Positions 8,719 through 19,095 of a stretch of 64,000 nucleotides of DNA are shown here, in pieces. Each line of letters starts with the position of its first letter. Position 1 is the first letter of the stretch. Origin of the DNA: Psychrobacter aquaticus CMS 56 (GTDB taxonomy: Bacteria; Pseudomonadota; Gammaproteobacteria; Pseudomonadales; Moraxellaceae). The notes below the pieces were generated by a model. That model was given only the letters and a program-made list of their open reading frames with translations. It was not told the origin of the DNA and made no database searches. Both the position numbers and the translations under genes were made by a program. The DNA lies in the NCBI RefSeq assembly GCF_000471625.1, contig NZ_AUSW01000016.1, positions 36,075 through 100,074 of the forward strand, written 5' to 3'.

Positions 8719-11700
8719 ATGAAAAACCAGCCCAACGACATAGTGACGCTTGAGTGGTTATTACCACTATTTAATCAGCAATTATCACGGGTATCTGATG
8801 GCTGGCAATTAGGTGCGGATAGCACTGACTATGAGCGGATGATAGAGCCTTACCGTCAGATTGGTGGGGCGTTGACTATGATTCGCCTTCCTTTGCTAGC
8901 AAACCTTGCCAACAAACTGAATTTACTGGCAGAAGCAAGCCGTCATGATGGTCTCTCTACTTACCACCACCGGATTGGCCAGTTTTCTCATGAGCTGTTG
9001 CATCGTGAGTTGAATCAGTATGCACATACGAGCAGTCATCATATTGCTTTAATTCATAAAGCCGTTGATGAATTGACGCAAGCATTGTCAAAACTGGGTA
9101 TAGCGACAGACTCGTTAGTAGGCCTTACTGATAATCAGTATCAGCATTCATACAATGATGTCGATAACAATATTATCGATAATATTGAGGTGATAGTACC
9201 TACAAGTCGAATGCTGACGCACTTGGAAGATCATCATTATCAGCAGTTATTACTGGCTTGGCGTCAGCAAGTACAAGCGTTACTGGTTGTTAATACTAAT
9301 GAGTCTTCTTTACTGGCTATACTAGAAAGAGTTAGCCAGTACTTGTGGCAAACCACGCAAAATGGCGATTTACAACGCCTTTGGTATTTGACTGAACGGT
9401 GGCTAACTGATCTTACGCACAATGACACACCTCTACCTGAGCACTATGCGCCACTATTAAGTCAACTTGAGCAAATGATAGAGCCTTGTGCCAATCAAGC
9501 TGAGTTACCCTCAAGTGTGATCAGAAGCTTGATTCTAAAAATTTATATCGAATTAAGTGGTCTTGGCCAAAGTAGTAAGATCACTCAATCTATATTAAAC
9601 GGTCTATCGCAGAGTACGCCAACCGCTCCACGTTTTCTATCACGGATACTTGGTGAGCTTGAGACACTTATTTTTAATTTAGATAAACCAGATACGCTTT
9701 TAACGCCTTTACAAAAAGTGAAAAGTCAACTTGAGGGACGAGGCTGGACATATTATGTGTCGCAAGTCGAGTCAATCCTCACGGATATCGAGCACGCTTT
9801 ATCATCAGAGAATGGTTTTGCACAAGAGCAATGGCAGATTGAGCGCAAGCTGCAAGAGTTATATAGTGCTATCTATAATACCGAACAAACGATATCTATT
9901 AAGATAGGGGGCGCAGCCTCTTTTGTCACAGGGTCTGAAGCACTTGATAGTGTTGATAATCAGGTGGAGGATAGTCATGACATTGCTTCTGCTGATGCAG
10001 ATTTGCGTGAGTTGCGCATCGCAGTAGAAGAAGTAAAACAAAATTTCGATGAATATGTACAGCGCCAAAATATCCATCTGTTGCCAGATGCTGCTGATTT
10101 TATTGCTATTGGAGATGCTTTCGCTGATATGGGTTTGCCAGCAATTCGTCAAACCATGGATGAGATGGCCAGTATATTTGCGCAATTGGCAAGTCATAAA
10201 ATTGCAGTGCTCAGCTGGGATGTGATTCAAGCATTGGCTGAGGCTTTAATCTCTATTGAATTGTTGCTTGATTATCTTGCACAACAGGTCTTTGATCAGC
10301 AGTTATTGACCCAAGCAAGTGAGCATACGACCAAAGCCATACAGCTACTCAATGTTTATATTGAAGCACCAGAGACGATCAACGATACTTTTCTTACGCA
10401 AAAGCCAGCCGCGATGAATGTACTTCGTTATGATGATAGTGGCGAGATTGCCCCTGTTATCATTTCAGACGTAGATAATGAAGATACTAATAATATTAGC
10501 GACCATACTGTTAATAGCAATACCGTTAACAACATTGTAGAGAGTGAAGCATTAACACGCGTTCGTGAGCAAATTAAACCCGACAACTTCGAAATAGACG
10601 AGGATATTCGTGACATCTTTATTGAAGAGGTGACAGAGGTAGTCTCTGACTTAGAAGACTTCCTGCCGATTTGGCAGCAGGATTCGCAGGATTTAACCCC
10701 ATTAACTGAGGTGCGTCGAGGTTTCCATACTTTAAAAGGCTCAGGCCGTATGGTCGGTGCTTTTAGTATCAGTGAAATGGCATGGTCAATCGAAAACCTG
10801 CTAAATCGCCTTTTGGATAAGACGCTATCTGTCACAGATGAAGTGGTAAATCTGGTAATAGAGACAACGACACACCTACCAGCATTGGTCGCTGATTTTG
10901 AAGCGCAGCAATCACCAAGCTTTGACCCTGCTCTCATTATTTTGCAAAGCCATAATTTGATGGCGCAGCAGCCTATCAATACTGGTCTACCTGTGCCTGA
11001 ACTTACTGACAATGAAACCGAATCTGACAACAATCAATCTGTTTTAGCAAACAGCTCAGAATTGGACATATCAAGAAGCATTGACGACATTGAGGCGTCA
11101 ATGCTTCTTGATACAGTTTACGATTCTGACAAGACCAGTAATGACAGTGAAAATAAAAAGACAGCTGCATCATTGGCTACTTTAGAGATTCCAGCAGTAC
11201 TTGTCCCTTTTATGCAAAAAACCGAGCAATTACCAGCGGATGCTAGTGATGCAGACCCTGATATTAAAGAGATATTTCTAGAAGAAGCCAATGAAGTATT
11301 GGTTGATATCACCCCTTTGTTTGAAGGTTGGCGACTATCAACAACTGATTTGAGCGGACTGGCAGACATCCGCCGCGGCTTTCATACCTTAAAAGGTTCA
11401 GGTCGTATGGTAGGGGCTCACTATACGGCTGAGCTGGCATGGGCTATAGAAGATATGCTTAATCGCATCTTGGATCGTAGCGTTGTTGTCTCAGAGGATA
11501 TGTGTCAGCTTATTGCAGACGTATTAGCAGCTTATCCTACGATGTTGACGGTGTTTGAAAACGACAGCCAAGACTATCCAGTAATGATGCCCTTGTGGAT
11601 CGCCTGCGCGAAATTTTATAGTAAGCAGCAACATGATGAGTTTAGCTATGCTGCTTTATTTGCTCAGCAGCATGAGCCAGAAGGGAATGGCTCTGAGTAT

Positions 11701-14700
11701 GAGGTAAACCAAAGCTCAGTCGGATTTGAGCTATCTGGTTCAGATAGCACGTACCTCATCCATGATAATACCAATGAAGCGATAGATATCACGTTGCAGA
11801 CGTTCAATTACGTCAACGAAATGATAGCAGAAGCGCCCATTGTCTTAGCACCTCAAAGTGAAAAAGAAAAAGTATTTTGTGAGATTTTTATCGACGAAGC
11901 GGAAGGCTTATTACAAGATATTGATCAATTTGTTGATGACCATAAAGATGAGCCTTATGTTGAAGTCACGGATGAGATCGTACGCGCCTTTCATACTTTG
12001 AGAGGGGCTTCTGGCTCAAGTGCGCTAGCGGCCATCAGCGAAGTGAGCGCGACCATAGAACATAGCTTGGAGTTGTTACAACAACAAGATACCGCCATGA
12101 ATGCTCAGCACCTAGAAGCATTAGCCAGATCTGCCACACTGATGGATGGCTATTTGACCCATTATAAACAAAACGTTCAGCCGCAAAACGTAGCAGCAGA
12201 AGAGATGCATAGCCAACAAGACATCGTATCGTTACAGGCCATGCTTGATGAGCAACATATCACTAGCGATACTAAGGCTGTATCCGATAAAAAACCGACG
12301 ATAGAGCAGCTACTAGATAATAATATTGATGAACTATTAGATGCGGAATGGGAACTAGATGCCGCTCTCAATAATTCTGAAATAGAACAGGTTCAGGGAT
12401 ATATGAAGCGCCAAATATCGCAAATACACCATTTGACCGATAAAGCACAAGCGTTTCCAAAATTTGCCTTAATCCTTAATGAGCTAGGCAATGCATATGT
12501 TTACTTGAACAACAACCTTGATAAAGCAAGGGATACAAACGTTCAAGCCATACTACATGCTGGCCACGCTCAGTTAGTCGGTTTATTTGATGCATTGGCA
12601 GGTAGTACGTCATTGAAAATGAGCAATCAAGTGCTTGAGGATCTACATAGTATTTATCAGGATGATGCCAACAATGATGACGGTGCCTTTATCGTTCGAA
12701 GTGTTTCAGCGCCTGAGCTAGAGCTTGAGTTTATTGATACGGATGCTGAGCTATTAGAAATCTTTTTAGAAGAAGCGCAAGAGCTTGATGCTGCGCTAGA
12801 CGAGAGTTTTAATAAATGGCGCACTGATATAACCAATATTAACTCATTAAAAGTTTTGCAACGTCATCTTCACACTATCAAAGGTGGCGCACGGATGGCG
12901 GGTATTCGTAGTATTGGCGATCTAACGCACGAAGCTGAGAGTGTTTATGAGTCATTTGTAGAGAGCAGAAGAGCTCCAACAGAGCAATGGCTCGAGATTA
13001 TGCAAATGGTACAAGATACGATGTCGTTGCAAGTGATGCATATCGTGAATTATAAACAATCGTTTTTTGCATCAGATCTTATTGAGCAGCTACAACAGTT
13101 TGAAAAAGCAAAAACATTGCCAGAAACGGTAGAGCTCATCATACCCGTACCGAAAAATAATTTTGAACCTGAGACACAAAGTAAGGACGCTGAAAATACT
13201 TATAGTAGTGACGAAGCAGATACTTTAAGTTTGGATAGAATGATTCAGCAGTCATGGGCGAATGGCTTACCTGACCCTGATATATTGGCAGTGTTTTTAG
13301 AAGAAGCAGAAGAACTTACCAATCGCAATAAATATCTGCATTTATTCTTAAAAGATACCAATAATACCACTGCGTTACAAGCGCTTCAGCGTGATTTGCA
13401 TACCATCAAAGGTGGTGCGCGAATGGTCACTGCGACTGGTATCGCTGATCTGGCGCATGAAATGGAGTCGGTTTATAAAGATTTTGTGGATAATCGCCGT
13501 CCTGCTACCAAGAAAGTATTAGAGCTACTGGTAGCCAGTCATGACTGGCTTGCTGATGCAGTGTTTATTCTTAGACAGCAGGTCAATCCACCGACGCCTG
13601 CGCTATTAATTGAAGCATTGCAACAGTTTGGTAAAAACCCTGATAGCTTAAAACAAATACCCAAAGAGTCTCTACAAGTACAGCGTGAAGCCATCTTTAT
13701 TGCTAAAGAAAAGCAGGATTCACAGTACCTTGCAAAAGATATTAGTGAAATGCCGTCTATGCTCAGCAGTGTCAGTGAAGACGATCAAGCTACTAATAAC
13801 AATGAGATGATTCGCATTTCAGGGGGGTTAATTGAGCATATGATTAACCTGTCTGGAGAATCAGCTATTAACCGTGCTCGTATTGATATGGGCATAACCA
13901 GCTTGACCAACAGTATTGAGGATATGGGAACTACGGTACAGCGTTTGGCGGATCAGTTACGCCGAATGGAAATCGAGCTTGAGGCACAGATTCTATCGCA
14001 AATCGACGATGAGTTGATTCAGAATGAAGATTTTGATCCTCTCGAAATGGATCAATACTCTTCTTTAAATCAGTTATCAAAATCCTTGACAGAATCAGCA
14101 TCAGATTTGGTTGATATCAATCATACATTGTTAGAAAAAACACGTGATAGCGAAAGCCTTTTATTACAGCTGTCGCGAACGCAAACTGAGCTGCAAGATG
14201 GTCTTATGAACTCGCGTATGGTGCCATTTACGCGTTTGACGCCACGTCTTGAGCGTATCGTTCGTCAGACTGCCAATGAGCTGAACAAGTCTGTTGAGTT
14301 GACGATTATCAATGCTGACGACGAAATGGACAGAACCATCCTAGAGCGTATTACCTCGCCGCTTGAACATATGCTACGCAACGCCGTCGATCATGGTATC
14401 GAAAATACATCGACGCGTCTAAGAGCAGGTAAAGAACGTAGTGGGCGTATTACGCTTGAAGTACATCGCGAAGGCAGTGAGATTGTCATCGAGTTGTCAG
14501 ATGATGGTCGTGGCATCGATGTAGAAGCCGTACGTAACAAAGCCATCTCTCAAGGCCTCATTGATGCAGACGATTATAGTTTAACTGACCTTGATATCAT
14601 GCAATACATTTTTAATGCTGGACTGAGTACCAGTAAGCAAGTGACGCAGATTTCTGGGCGCGGCGTTGGTATGGACGTGGTTATTAGTGAGATTCGCCAA

Positions 14701-15648
14701 TTGGGCGGTGCGGTCTCGGTGGTTTCAGAGCTGGGTCAGGGATCGCGCTTTACGATGCGTTTACCTCTGACTGTGGCAGTGTCTGATGCCTTAGTGGTTA
14801 GAGCAGCAGATCGTTATTATGCGATACCACTGGTGCAAATTGAGCGCGTGGTTCGTGTCAATCCAGAAAAACTTTACGATTATTATCAGTCAAATGCTGC
14901 CACGCTAAACTTCGAAGATGTTGATTATCGGGTTCGCTATTTAAATGAGATTTTATCAGGTAATAAATTGAATGAACTGGTCGTCAATACCAATACCAGT
15001 CTGCCACTCATCATTATTAAAAACCGCACTGGACACAATATTGCTTTGCAGGTTGATCAAATTGCAGGGTCACGTATTGAAGTAGTGGTAAAACCATTAG
15101 GAAAACAGTTGTCAAATCTATCAGGGATTTCAGCAGCGACGATTATGGGCGACGGCTCGGTCATGCTTATCTTGGATCTGATTGCTTTGATGCGTAATGC
15201 ACAGCTGGTTAAAAATATGTCGAAATCTGCTGACTCTAAACGCAAAAGTATAGCGTTTAAGTCTACTATCTTAGTCGTTGATGATTCAGTTACCGTACGC
15301 AAAGTGACGTCACGCTTCTTGGAGCGTCAAGGATTTAATGTGGCAGTGGCAAAAGATGGTATCGATGCAATTGAGATATTACAAGACACCACGCCAGATA
15401 TGATATTGCTGGATATCGAAATGCCACGGATGGATGGTTTTGAGGTCGCGACTCAAGTCAGACATAATCAGCGTTTACAGCATATTCCTATTATCATGAT
15501 TACATCACGTACGGGTGAGAAGCATCGTGAGCGTGCGTTAGAAGTTGGGGTAAATGATTACATGGGTAAGCCATTCCAAGAGCAGGAGCTGCTTAATAAA
15601 ATTCAGGGGATACTGGGCAAAAAGGTCAGCCTGACTCATGAAGGATAA
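8719..15648 (+). CDS. chpA: ChpA hybrid chemotaxis kinase with multiple Hpt domains
   Basis: Central kinase of the Pil-Chp system (2309 residues), also called PilL. After a long N-terminal helical region come five phosphotransfer (Hpt) modules with phospho-accepting histidines at about residues 670, 889, 1092, 1385 and 1561. Their motifs are FHTLKGSGRMVG twice, FHTLRGASGSS, LHTIKGGARMAG and LHTIKGGARMVT. A CheA dimerisation helix follows, then the ATPase domain (N-box LRNAVDHGIE with Asn at 1888, DDGRG at 1928-1932, GRGVGMDVV), a CheW-like domain, and a C-terminal receiver with phospho-Asp at 2232 and lysine in MGKPF. It autophosphorylates and should feed PilG and PilH. The end overlaps chpB by 11 nt. 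Confidence 0.96.
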   Translation: MKNQPNDIVTLEWLLPLFNQQLSRVSDGWQLGADSTDYERMIEPYRQIGGALTMIRLPLLANLANKLNLLAEASRHDGLSTYHHRIGQFSHELLHRELNQYAHTSSHHIALIHKAVDELTQALSKLGIATDSLVGLTDNQYQHSYNDVDNNIIDNIEVIVPTSRMLTHLEDHHYQQLLLAWRQQVQALLVVNTNESSLLAILERVSQYLWQTTQNGDLQRLWYLTERWLTDLTHNDTPLPEHYAPLLSQLEQMIEPCANQAELPSSVIRSLILKIYIELSGLGQSSKITQSILNGLSQSTPTAPRFLSRILGELETLIFNLDKPDTLLTPLQKVKSQLEGRGWTYYVSQVESILTDIEHALSSENGFAQEQWQIERKLQELYSAIYNTEQTISIKIGGAASFVTGSEALDSVDNQVEDSHDIASADADLRELRIAVEEVKQNFDEYVQRQNIHLLPDAADFIAIGDAFADMGLPAIRQTMDEMASIFAQLASHKIAVLSWDVIQALAEALISIELLLDYLAQQVFDQQLLTQASEHTTKAIQLLNVYIEAPETINDTFLTQKPAAMNVLRYDDSGEIAPVIISDVDNEDTNNISDHTVNSNTVNNIVESEALTRVREQIKPDNFEIDEDIRDIFIEEVTEVVSDLEDFLPIWQQDSQDLTPLTEVRRGFHTLKGSGRMVGAFSISEMAWSIENLLNRLLDKTLSVTDEVVNLVIETTTHLPALVADFEAQQSPSFDPALIILQSHNLMAQQPINTGLPVPELTDNETESDNNQSVLANSSELDISRSIDDIEASMLLDTVYDSDKTSNDSENKKTAASLATLEIPAVLVPFMQKTEQLPADASDADPDIKEIFLEEANEVLVDITPLFEGWRLSTTDLSGLADIRRGFHTLKGSGRMVGAHYTAELAWAIEDMLNRILDRSVVVSEDMCQLIADVLAAYPTMLTVFENDSQDYPVMMPLWIACAKFYSKQQHDEFSYAALFAQQHEPEGNGSEYEVNQSSVGFELSGSDSTYLIHDNTNEAIDITLQTFNYVNEMIAEAPIVLAPQSEKEKVFCEIFIDEAEGLLQDIDQFVDDHKDEPYVEVTDEIVRAFHTLRGASGSSALAAISEVSATIEHSLELLQQQDTAMNAQHLEALARSATLMDGYLTHYKQNVQPQNVAAEEMHSQQDIVSLQAMLDEQHITSDTKAVSDKKPTIEQLLDNNIDELLDAEWELDAALNNSEIEQVQGYMKRQISQIHHLTDKAQAFPKFALILNELGNAYVYLNNNLDKARDTNVQAILHAGHAQLVGLFDALAGSTSLKMSNQVLEDLHSIYQDDANNDDGAFIVRSVSAPELELEFIDTDAELLEIFLEEAQELDAALDESFNKWRTDITNINSLKVLQRHLHTIKGGARMAGIRSIGDLTHEAESVYESFVESRRAPTEQWLEIMQMVQDTMSLQVMHIVNYKQSFFASDLIEQLQQFEKAKTLPETVELIIPVPKNNFEPETQSKDAENTYSSDEADTLSLDRMIQQSWANGLPDPDILAVFLEEAEELTNRNKYLHLFLKDTNNTTALQALQRDLHTIKGGARMVTATGIADLAHEMESVYKDFVDNRRPATKKVLELLVASHDWLADAVFILRQQVNPPTPALLIEALQQFGKNPDSLKQIPKESLQVQREAIFIAKEKQDSQYLAKDISEMPSMLSSVSEDDQATNNNEMIRISGGLIEHMINLSGESAINRARIDMGITSLTNSIEDMGTTVQRLADQLRRMEIELEAQILSQIDDELIQNEDFDPLEMDQYSSLNQLSKSLTESASDLVDINHTLLEKTRDSESLLLQLSRTQTELQDGLMNSRMVPFTRLTPRLERIVRQTANELNKSVELTIINADDEMDRTILERITSPLEHMLRNAVDHGIENTSTRLRAGKERSGRITLEVHREGSEIVIELSDDGRGIDVEAVRNKAISQGLIDADDYSLTDLDIMQYIFNAGLSTSKQVTQISGRGVGMDVVISEIRQLGGAVSVVSELGQGSRFTMRLPLTVAVSDALVVRAADRYYAIPLVQIERVVRVNPEKLYDYYQSNAATLNFEDVDYRVRYLNEILSGNKLNELVVNTNTSLPLIIIKNRTGHNIALQVDQIAGSRIEVVVKPLGKQLSNLSGISAATIMGDGSVMLILDLIALMRNAQLVKNMSKSADSKRKSIAFKSTILVVDDSVTVRKVTSRFLERQGFNVAVAKDGIDAIEILQDTTPDMILLDIEMPRMDGFEVATQVRHNQRLQHIPIIMITSRTGEKHRERALEVGVNDYMGKPFQEQELLNKIQGILGKKVSLTHEG

Positions 15649-16642
15649 TGCACGTATCTTGGCACTAAGAAAAAAAAACAAGAATGAGATTAGGGTGATG
15701 GTCGTAGCAGAAGATCATCATCAGCGTATGGCTTTTTCGGATACCATACGCAGCTGTGATTTTATCCTCGTTGGCTGTATGTCACGGGCGCAACTGCAAG
15801 AGAGTTTTGAGCTGTCTGAGTTAGCAGTCGATATTTGGCTGATAGACAGCGACTATGATGACAATGTTATGACGGCCACGACTGTTTCCAAACCAGCCGC
15901 AGTGTTGGTTGGTTTTAGTCAAGCACCTTATCTTAATGAAGCGCCGCAATATGCCAAATGGCAGCGCAAACTAAAGCGTAAGCTTGCGCATATGTTTGCG
16001 TTACCTGTCTTGGTAAATGACTTCGTTTATAAGAAGGATAATACAGAAGCAGATTGGCGTTATGTGGTGTTTTTAGGCGCGTCTATGGGTGGACCTAGTG
16101 CGATTAAAGAGTTTTTGGACAACTTGTCACCCATGCTACCAGTGTCTATCTTACTGGCACATCATTTTAATAAAACCATGATTGACACCTTGCCGCGTAT
16201 ACTCAACCGTCATAATAACTGGCATTGTCAGGTGATTGCATCTTCACAGCGCTTACGAGCGGGTCATTGCCTTATAGCACCCATTGATAAGCAGATCGTC
16301 TGTGACTCGACAGGTCGTGTGATATTGTTAGATGAAGCATGGAGTGGTGAATATAAGCCTGCCATTGGTCAAATCCTCAAAAATACCAGCGACGTATATG
16401 GTAGTGAGCTTATCAATATCATATTTTCAGGTATGGGTAACGATGGCTCGCAGTATTTGGATGTCATTCAAGAAAACAACAGTCAGTTGTGGGCGCAAGA
16501 TCCAAGTTTAAGTGCTTGTCCAAGTCAACCTCAAGCGATCATCGATTCAGGATATTGCAACTTTGTTGGTAGTCCTGCGGATCTGGCGCAGAAACTTACA
16601 GATTATATTGGTGAAAGAGCGGTGACAGCCTCTTCACATTAA
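15638..16642 (+). CDS. chpB: CheB-type methylesterase ChpB
   Basis: Receptor methylesterase (334 residues) opposing the cheR-type enzyme on PilJ. The C-terminal catalytic domain (about 145-330) shows the CheB Ser-His-Asp triad: serine in LGASMGGPSA, histidine in LLAHHFNKTM and aspartate in FSGMGNDGSQ. The N-terminal 130 residues resemble a receiver-like fold (VMVVAEDHHQRMAF) but keep only part of the acidic pocket and no clear conserved lysine, so phosphorylation control is doubtful. The start overlaps the chpA end by 11 nt, indicating translational coupling. Confidence 0.9.
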   Translation: MKDNARILALRKKNKNEIRVMVVAEDHHQRMAFSDTIRSCDFILVGCMSRAQLQESFELSELAVDIWLIDSDYDDNVMTATTVSKPAAVLVGFSQAPYLNEAPQYAKWQRKLKRKLAHMFALPVLVNDFVYKKDNTEADWRYVVFLGASMGGPSAIKEFLDNLSPMLPVSILLAHHFNKTMIDTLPRILNRHNNWHCQVIASSQRLRAGHCLIAPIDKQIVCDSTGRVILLDEAWSGEYKPAIGQILKNTSDVYGSELINIIFSGMGNDGSQYLDVIQENNSQLWAQDPSLSACPSQPQAIIDSGYCNFVGSPADLAQKLTDYIGERAVTASSH

Positions 16643-16659
16643 CTTATGGTGAGCGATGT

Positions 16660-17157
16660 ATGAAACAAATTTTGAAACACTCGTTTGAAGCGGTAAGCTT
16701 ACTGACCACTAGTAAGGGTATGCTTGATGTTACGATTGTTCCTGCCTTTAACCAACCTGACTGGCTTATTCCAAGTAGCTTGATTTTGAGTGTGGATGAC
16801 TATGCGGAACGTGTCTCAACATATGATTGGCAGCAACAAGCAGTAGTGGTATTTCATCTGCTGCCACAAGATCAGTCACCAGAGAAAATGCTGGTATTAG
16901 AGGGTAATACCTCAGATCATCGCTTAGCATTGCAAACGGCAGGCGAGCTACAGCAATTACAAGTGCGTATTTCTGAAGTCAAAGATATCGATACTCCTGA
17001 GCAACTCAATCATACAGATATCGACAAAACTGTAGTACCTGTTAATGAAAACGTTGTGCTATCCTACCTTTTTCAAACTGTTACGATTGATGGCAAAACT
17101 TATTTGGTGCCAGATTTGGATAAAATTGCGCATCACTTAATTGATTTAGACAGGTAA
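16660..17157 (+). CDS. chpC: ChpC-like CheW-domain protein
   Basis: Predicted second CheW-like coupling protein (165 residues), 17 nt after chpB and therefore in the same operon. The fold is weakly conserved: VSLLTTSKGMLDVTIVPAFN near the N-terminus, a central segment MLVLEGNTSDHRLALQTAGEL, and a C-terminal TVTIDGKTYLVPDLDKIAHHLI that resembles the last CheW strand and helix. In Pseudomonas ChpC follows ChpB and is thought to link additional inputs to ChpA. Assignment relies mainly on position and size; the domain call is moderate. Confidence 0.75.
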   Translation: MKQILKHSFEAVSLLTTSKGMLDVTIVPAFNQPDWLIPSSLILSVDDYAERVSTYDWQQQAVVVFHLLPQDQSPEKMLVLEGNTSDHRLALQTAGELQQLQVRISEVKDIDTPEQLNHTDIDKTVVPVNENVVLSYLFQTVTIDGKTYLVPDLDKIAHHLIDLDR

Positions 17158-17298
17158 TTGCTCGTCTATATTTGAGTGAATCTTGGCTATCAAGATATTA
17201 GTCCAGAAGTTTTACTTATTTCTAATCGCTGGATGAGTGGCTATTTTGTCTATAGCATTGATTGCAAATAACGAATGGTAAGGACAATGGGATAGCAC

Positions 17299-17826
17299 AT
17301 GAGTAATACAAGTTCACACTTATCAAAGTGGTCTGTCAGTAGTCGTATTTTTCACTGGATTAGTGCAGTTTTATTACTGGTCACATGGGTAATGATATTT
17401 TTGTACGACAATCTCGATAGTAACCTTTATATCGGATTGCATAAATCTTTTGGCATCAGCTTATTGTTTTGGATGATAGCGCGGGTAATTAACCGTGCAG
17501 TGACTAAAGCACCGCCGCCGATATCCATGCCAAAGTGGCAGCTGTTATTATCACAATTGTCGCATTTTGGACTTTATGCGCTATTAATTGCCATGCCAAT
17601 GGCAGGTTTATTGATGTCTGTCTATGGTGGTCGGCCCGTTGATATTTTTGGCTTGTTTCAAATTTCCGTATTTGTGACTCCAGATCGAGATTTAGCCCGT
17701 TTTTACAACGATTTGCATACTGATATTATTTGGCCAACAATTATTGCATTCACGCTTATTCATATTGCCGCTGCTCTATATCACCAGTTTGTGAAAAAAG
17801 ACAATTTAATGGCACGTATGAAATAA
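17299..17826 (+). CDS. Cytochrome b561 family protein
   Basis: Small di-haem b-type cytochrome of the inner membrane (175 residues), in the bacterial YceJ/CybB-like group, which passes electrons from the quinone pool. Four membrane helices are visible, at about residues 15-35, 45-65, 85-105 and 143-165. Histidines suited to haem ligation include HWISA, LHKSFG, LSHFGLYAL and LIHIAAALYHQF. AAGGAC lies 12 bases or more upstream of the ATG. A bidirectional terminator follows. It is 141 bp downstream of the Chp operon and probably has its own promoter. Confidence 0.9.
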   Translation: MSNTSSHLSKWSVSSRIFHWISAVLLLVTWVMIFLYDNLDSNLYIGLHKSFGISLLFWMIARVINRAVTKAPPPISMPKWQLLLSQLSHFGLYALLIAMPMAGLLMSVYGGRPVDIFGLFQISVFVTPDRDLARFYNDLHTDIIWPTIIAFTLIHIAAALYHQFVKKDNLMARMK

Positions 17827-17885
17827 TTGACTTTAAGCGGTTTTTTATCGATGAAAGTATTTTTTTCTACCTAAAAAACGCATAT

Positions 17886-17919
17886 AAAAAACCCTAAGTA
17901 CGAATACTTAGGGTTTTTT
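17886..17919. terminator. Bidirectional terminator between cytochrome b561 and minE
   Basis: A perfect 9-bp stem, CCCTAAGTA / TACTTAGGG (17892-17900 and 17905-17913) with loop CGAA, is flanked by an A-run on the left and a T-run on the right. It can therefore terminate both converging transcripts. Confidence 0.9.
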
Positions 17920-17989
17920 GTGAGTGCAATTACGATATTTAGTAAGTTAAATAAGTTTGATACAGCAAATCATCTTTTTGAGAAGAGTA

Positions 17990-18283
17990 TTATTTTTTGT
18001 GCTCAGGTAAATTAATATTCATCTCTAGTACATCTAGGCTGTCCTCAGAACGATGATTGATATTGACATCATCTATCTGTACACCGTTGACATACTTATT
18101 AACCACTTCTAATATCTCACGTTTCATTTTTTCGATACGATCAACAGTTAGGCGGTTGTTTAAGCGATTTTCACTAGCAACGATGACCTTAAGGCGTTCA
18201 GTCGCTAAATTAGCACTACCGCCACTATTGTTGTCATCAGTACCAAATAGGCTACTCCAAAATCCTTTTTTCTTCGTCATCAT
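17990..18283 (-). CDS. minE: Cell division topological specificity factor MinE
   Basis: MinE (97 residues) stimulates MinD ATPase and drives Min oscillation so that FtsZ rings form at midcell. The MinD-binding segment is [15 protein letters not shown] (about residues 26-40). The C-terminal dimerisation domain ([13 protein letters not shown] through [10 protein letters not shown]) is typical. Its start codon overlaps the minD stop by one base, so the two are translationally coupled. An adjacent second ATG three bases later is an alternative start. Confidence 0.96.
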   Translation of the reverse strand: MMTKKKGFWSSLFGTDDNNSGGSANLATERLKVIVASENRLNNRLTVDRIEKMKREILEVVNKYVNGVQIDDVNINHRSEDSLDVLEMNINLPEHKK

Positions 18284-19095
18284 TAACCTCCAAACCAGCG
18301 CTGTAATAGACTCTTTTTCTTCACATCAATATGACGTAATGGACGTTCTTCGCCTAAGAAACGGGCAACAATGTCATCATAACATTGACCAGCAATAGAG
18401 TCGGTATAATGAATAACTGGCTCACCATGGTTCGATGCTTCAAGAACCGAATGGCTTTCAGGAACAACCCCAAGTAAGGGCACTTTTAAGATATCGTTAG
18501 AAATCGTATCAATATCCATCATCTCGTTGGCTGCTGCACGTTCGGCGTTATAACGAGTAATAATCAGATGCTCACGTACAGAACCTTGGTTTTCTTCAAC
18601 CTTTTTGGTTTGGCTTTGCAAAATACCAATAATACGGTCTGAGTCACGTACTGAAGAAATCTCAGGATTAGTAACAATAATCGCCTCATCAGCATGGTAC
18701 ATTGCCAACTGCGCACCGCGCTCGATACCCGCAGGTGAATCACAGATAATATAATCAAACTGTTTAGACAGCTCAGCCATAATCTCTGCCACCCCTTCAT
18801 CTGTCAGTGCGTCTTTATCACGCGTTTGACTGGCGGGTAGGATGTACAAATTTTCGAGTTGTTTGTCTTTGACAAGTGCTTGCGACAAACGAGCATTACC
18901 GTTGATGACGTCAACAAAATCGTAAACAATCCGGTTCTCACAACCCATGATCAAGTCTAGATTACGTAGACCCACATCAAAATCGATAACGACTGTTTTA
19001 TAGCCACGCAATGCTAAGCCGGCGGCAAAAGAGGCACTTGTCGTGGTTTTGCCCACACCGCCTTTACCTGAAGTGATTACAACTATCTTCGCCAC
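18283..19095 (-). CDS. minD: Septum site-determining ATPase MinD
   Basis: Membrane-associated ParA/MinD ATPase (270 residues) that carries MinC to the poles. It has the deviant Walker [13 protein letters not shown] at about residues 10-21, with the signature lysine, the switch [10 protein letters not shown] and [13 protein letters not shown]. The C-terminal amphipathic membrane-targeting helix is [17 protein letters not shown]. The start is GTG at 19095, with AGGAG about 11 bases upstream. It is coupled to minE downstream but separated from minC by 405 bp, so it probably has its own promoter. Confidence 0.97.
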   Translation of the reverse strand: MAKIVVITSGKGGVGKTTTSASFAAGLALRGYKTVVIDFDVGLRNLDLIMGCENRIVYDFVDVINGNARLSQALVKDKQLENLYILPASQTRDKDALTDEGVAEIMAELSKQFDYIICDSPAGIERGAQLAMYHADEAIIVTNPEISSVRDSDRIIGILQSQTKKVEENQGSVREHLIITRYNAERAAANEMMDIDTISNDILKVPLLGVVPESHSVLEASNHGEPVIHYTDSIAGQCYDDIVARFLGEERPLRHIDVKKKSLLQRWFGG

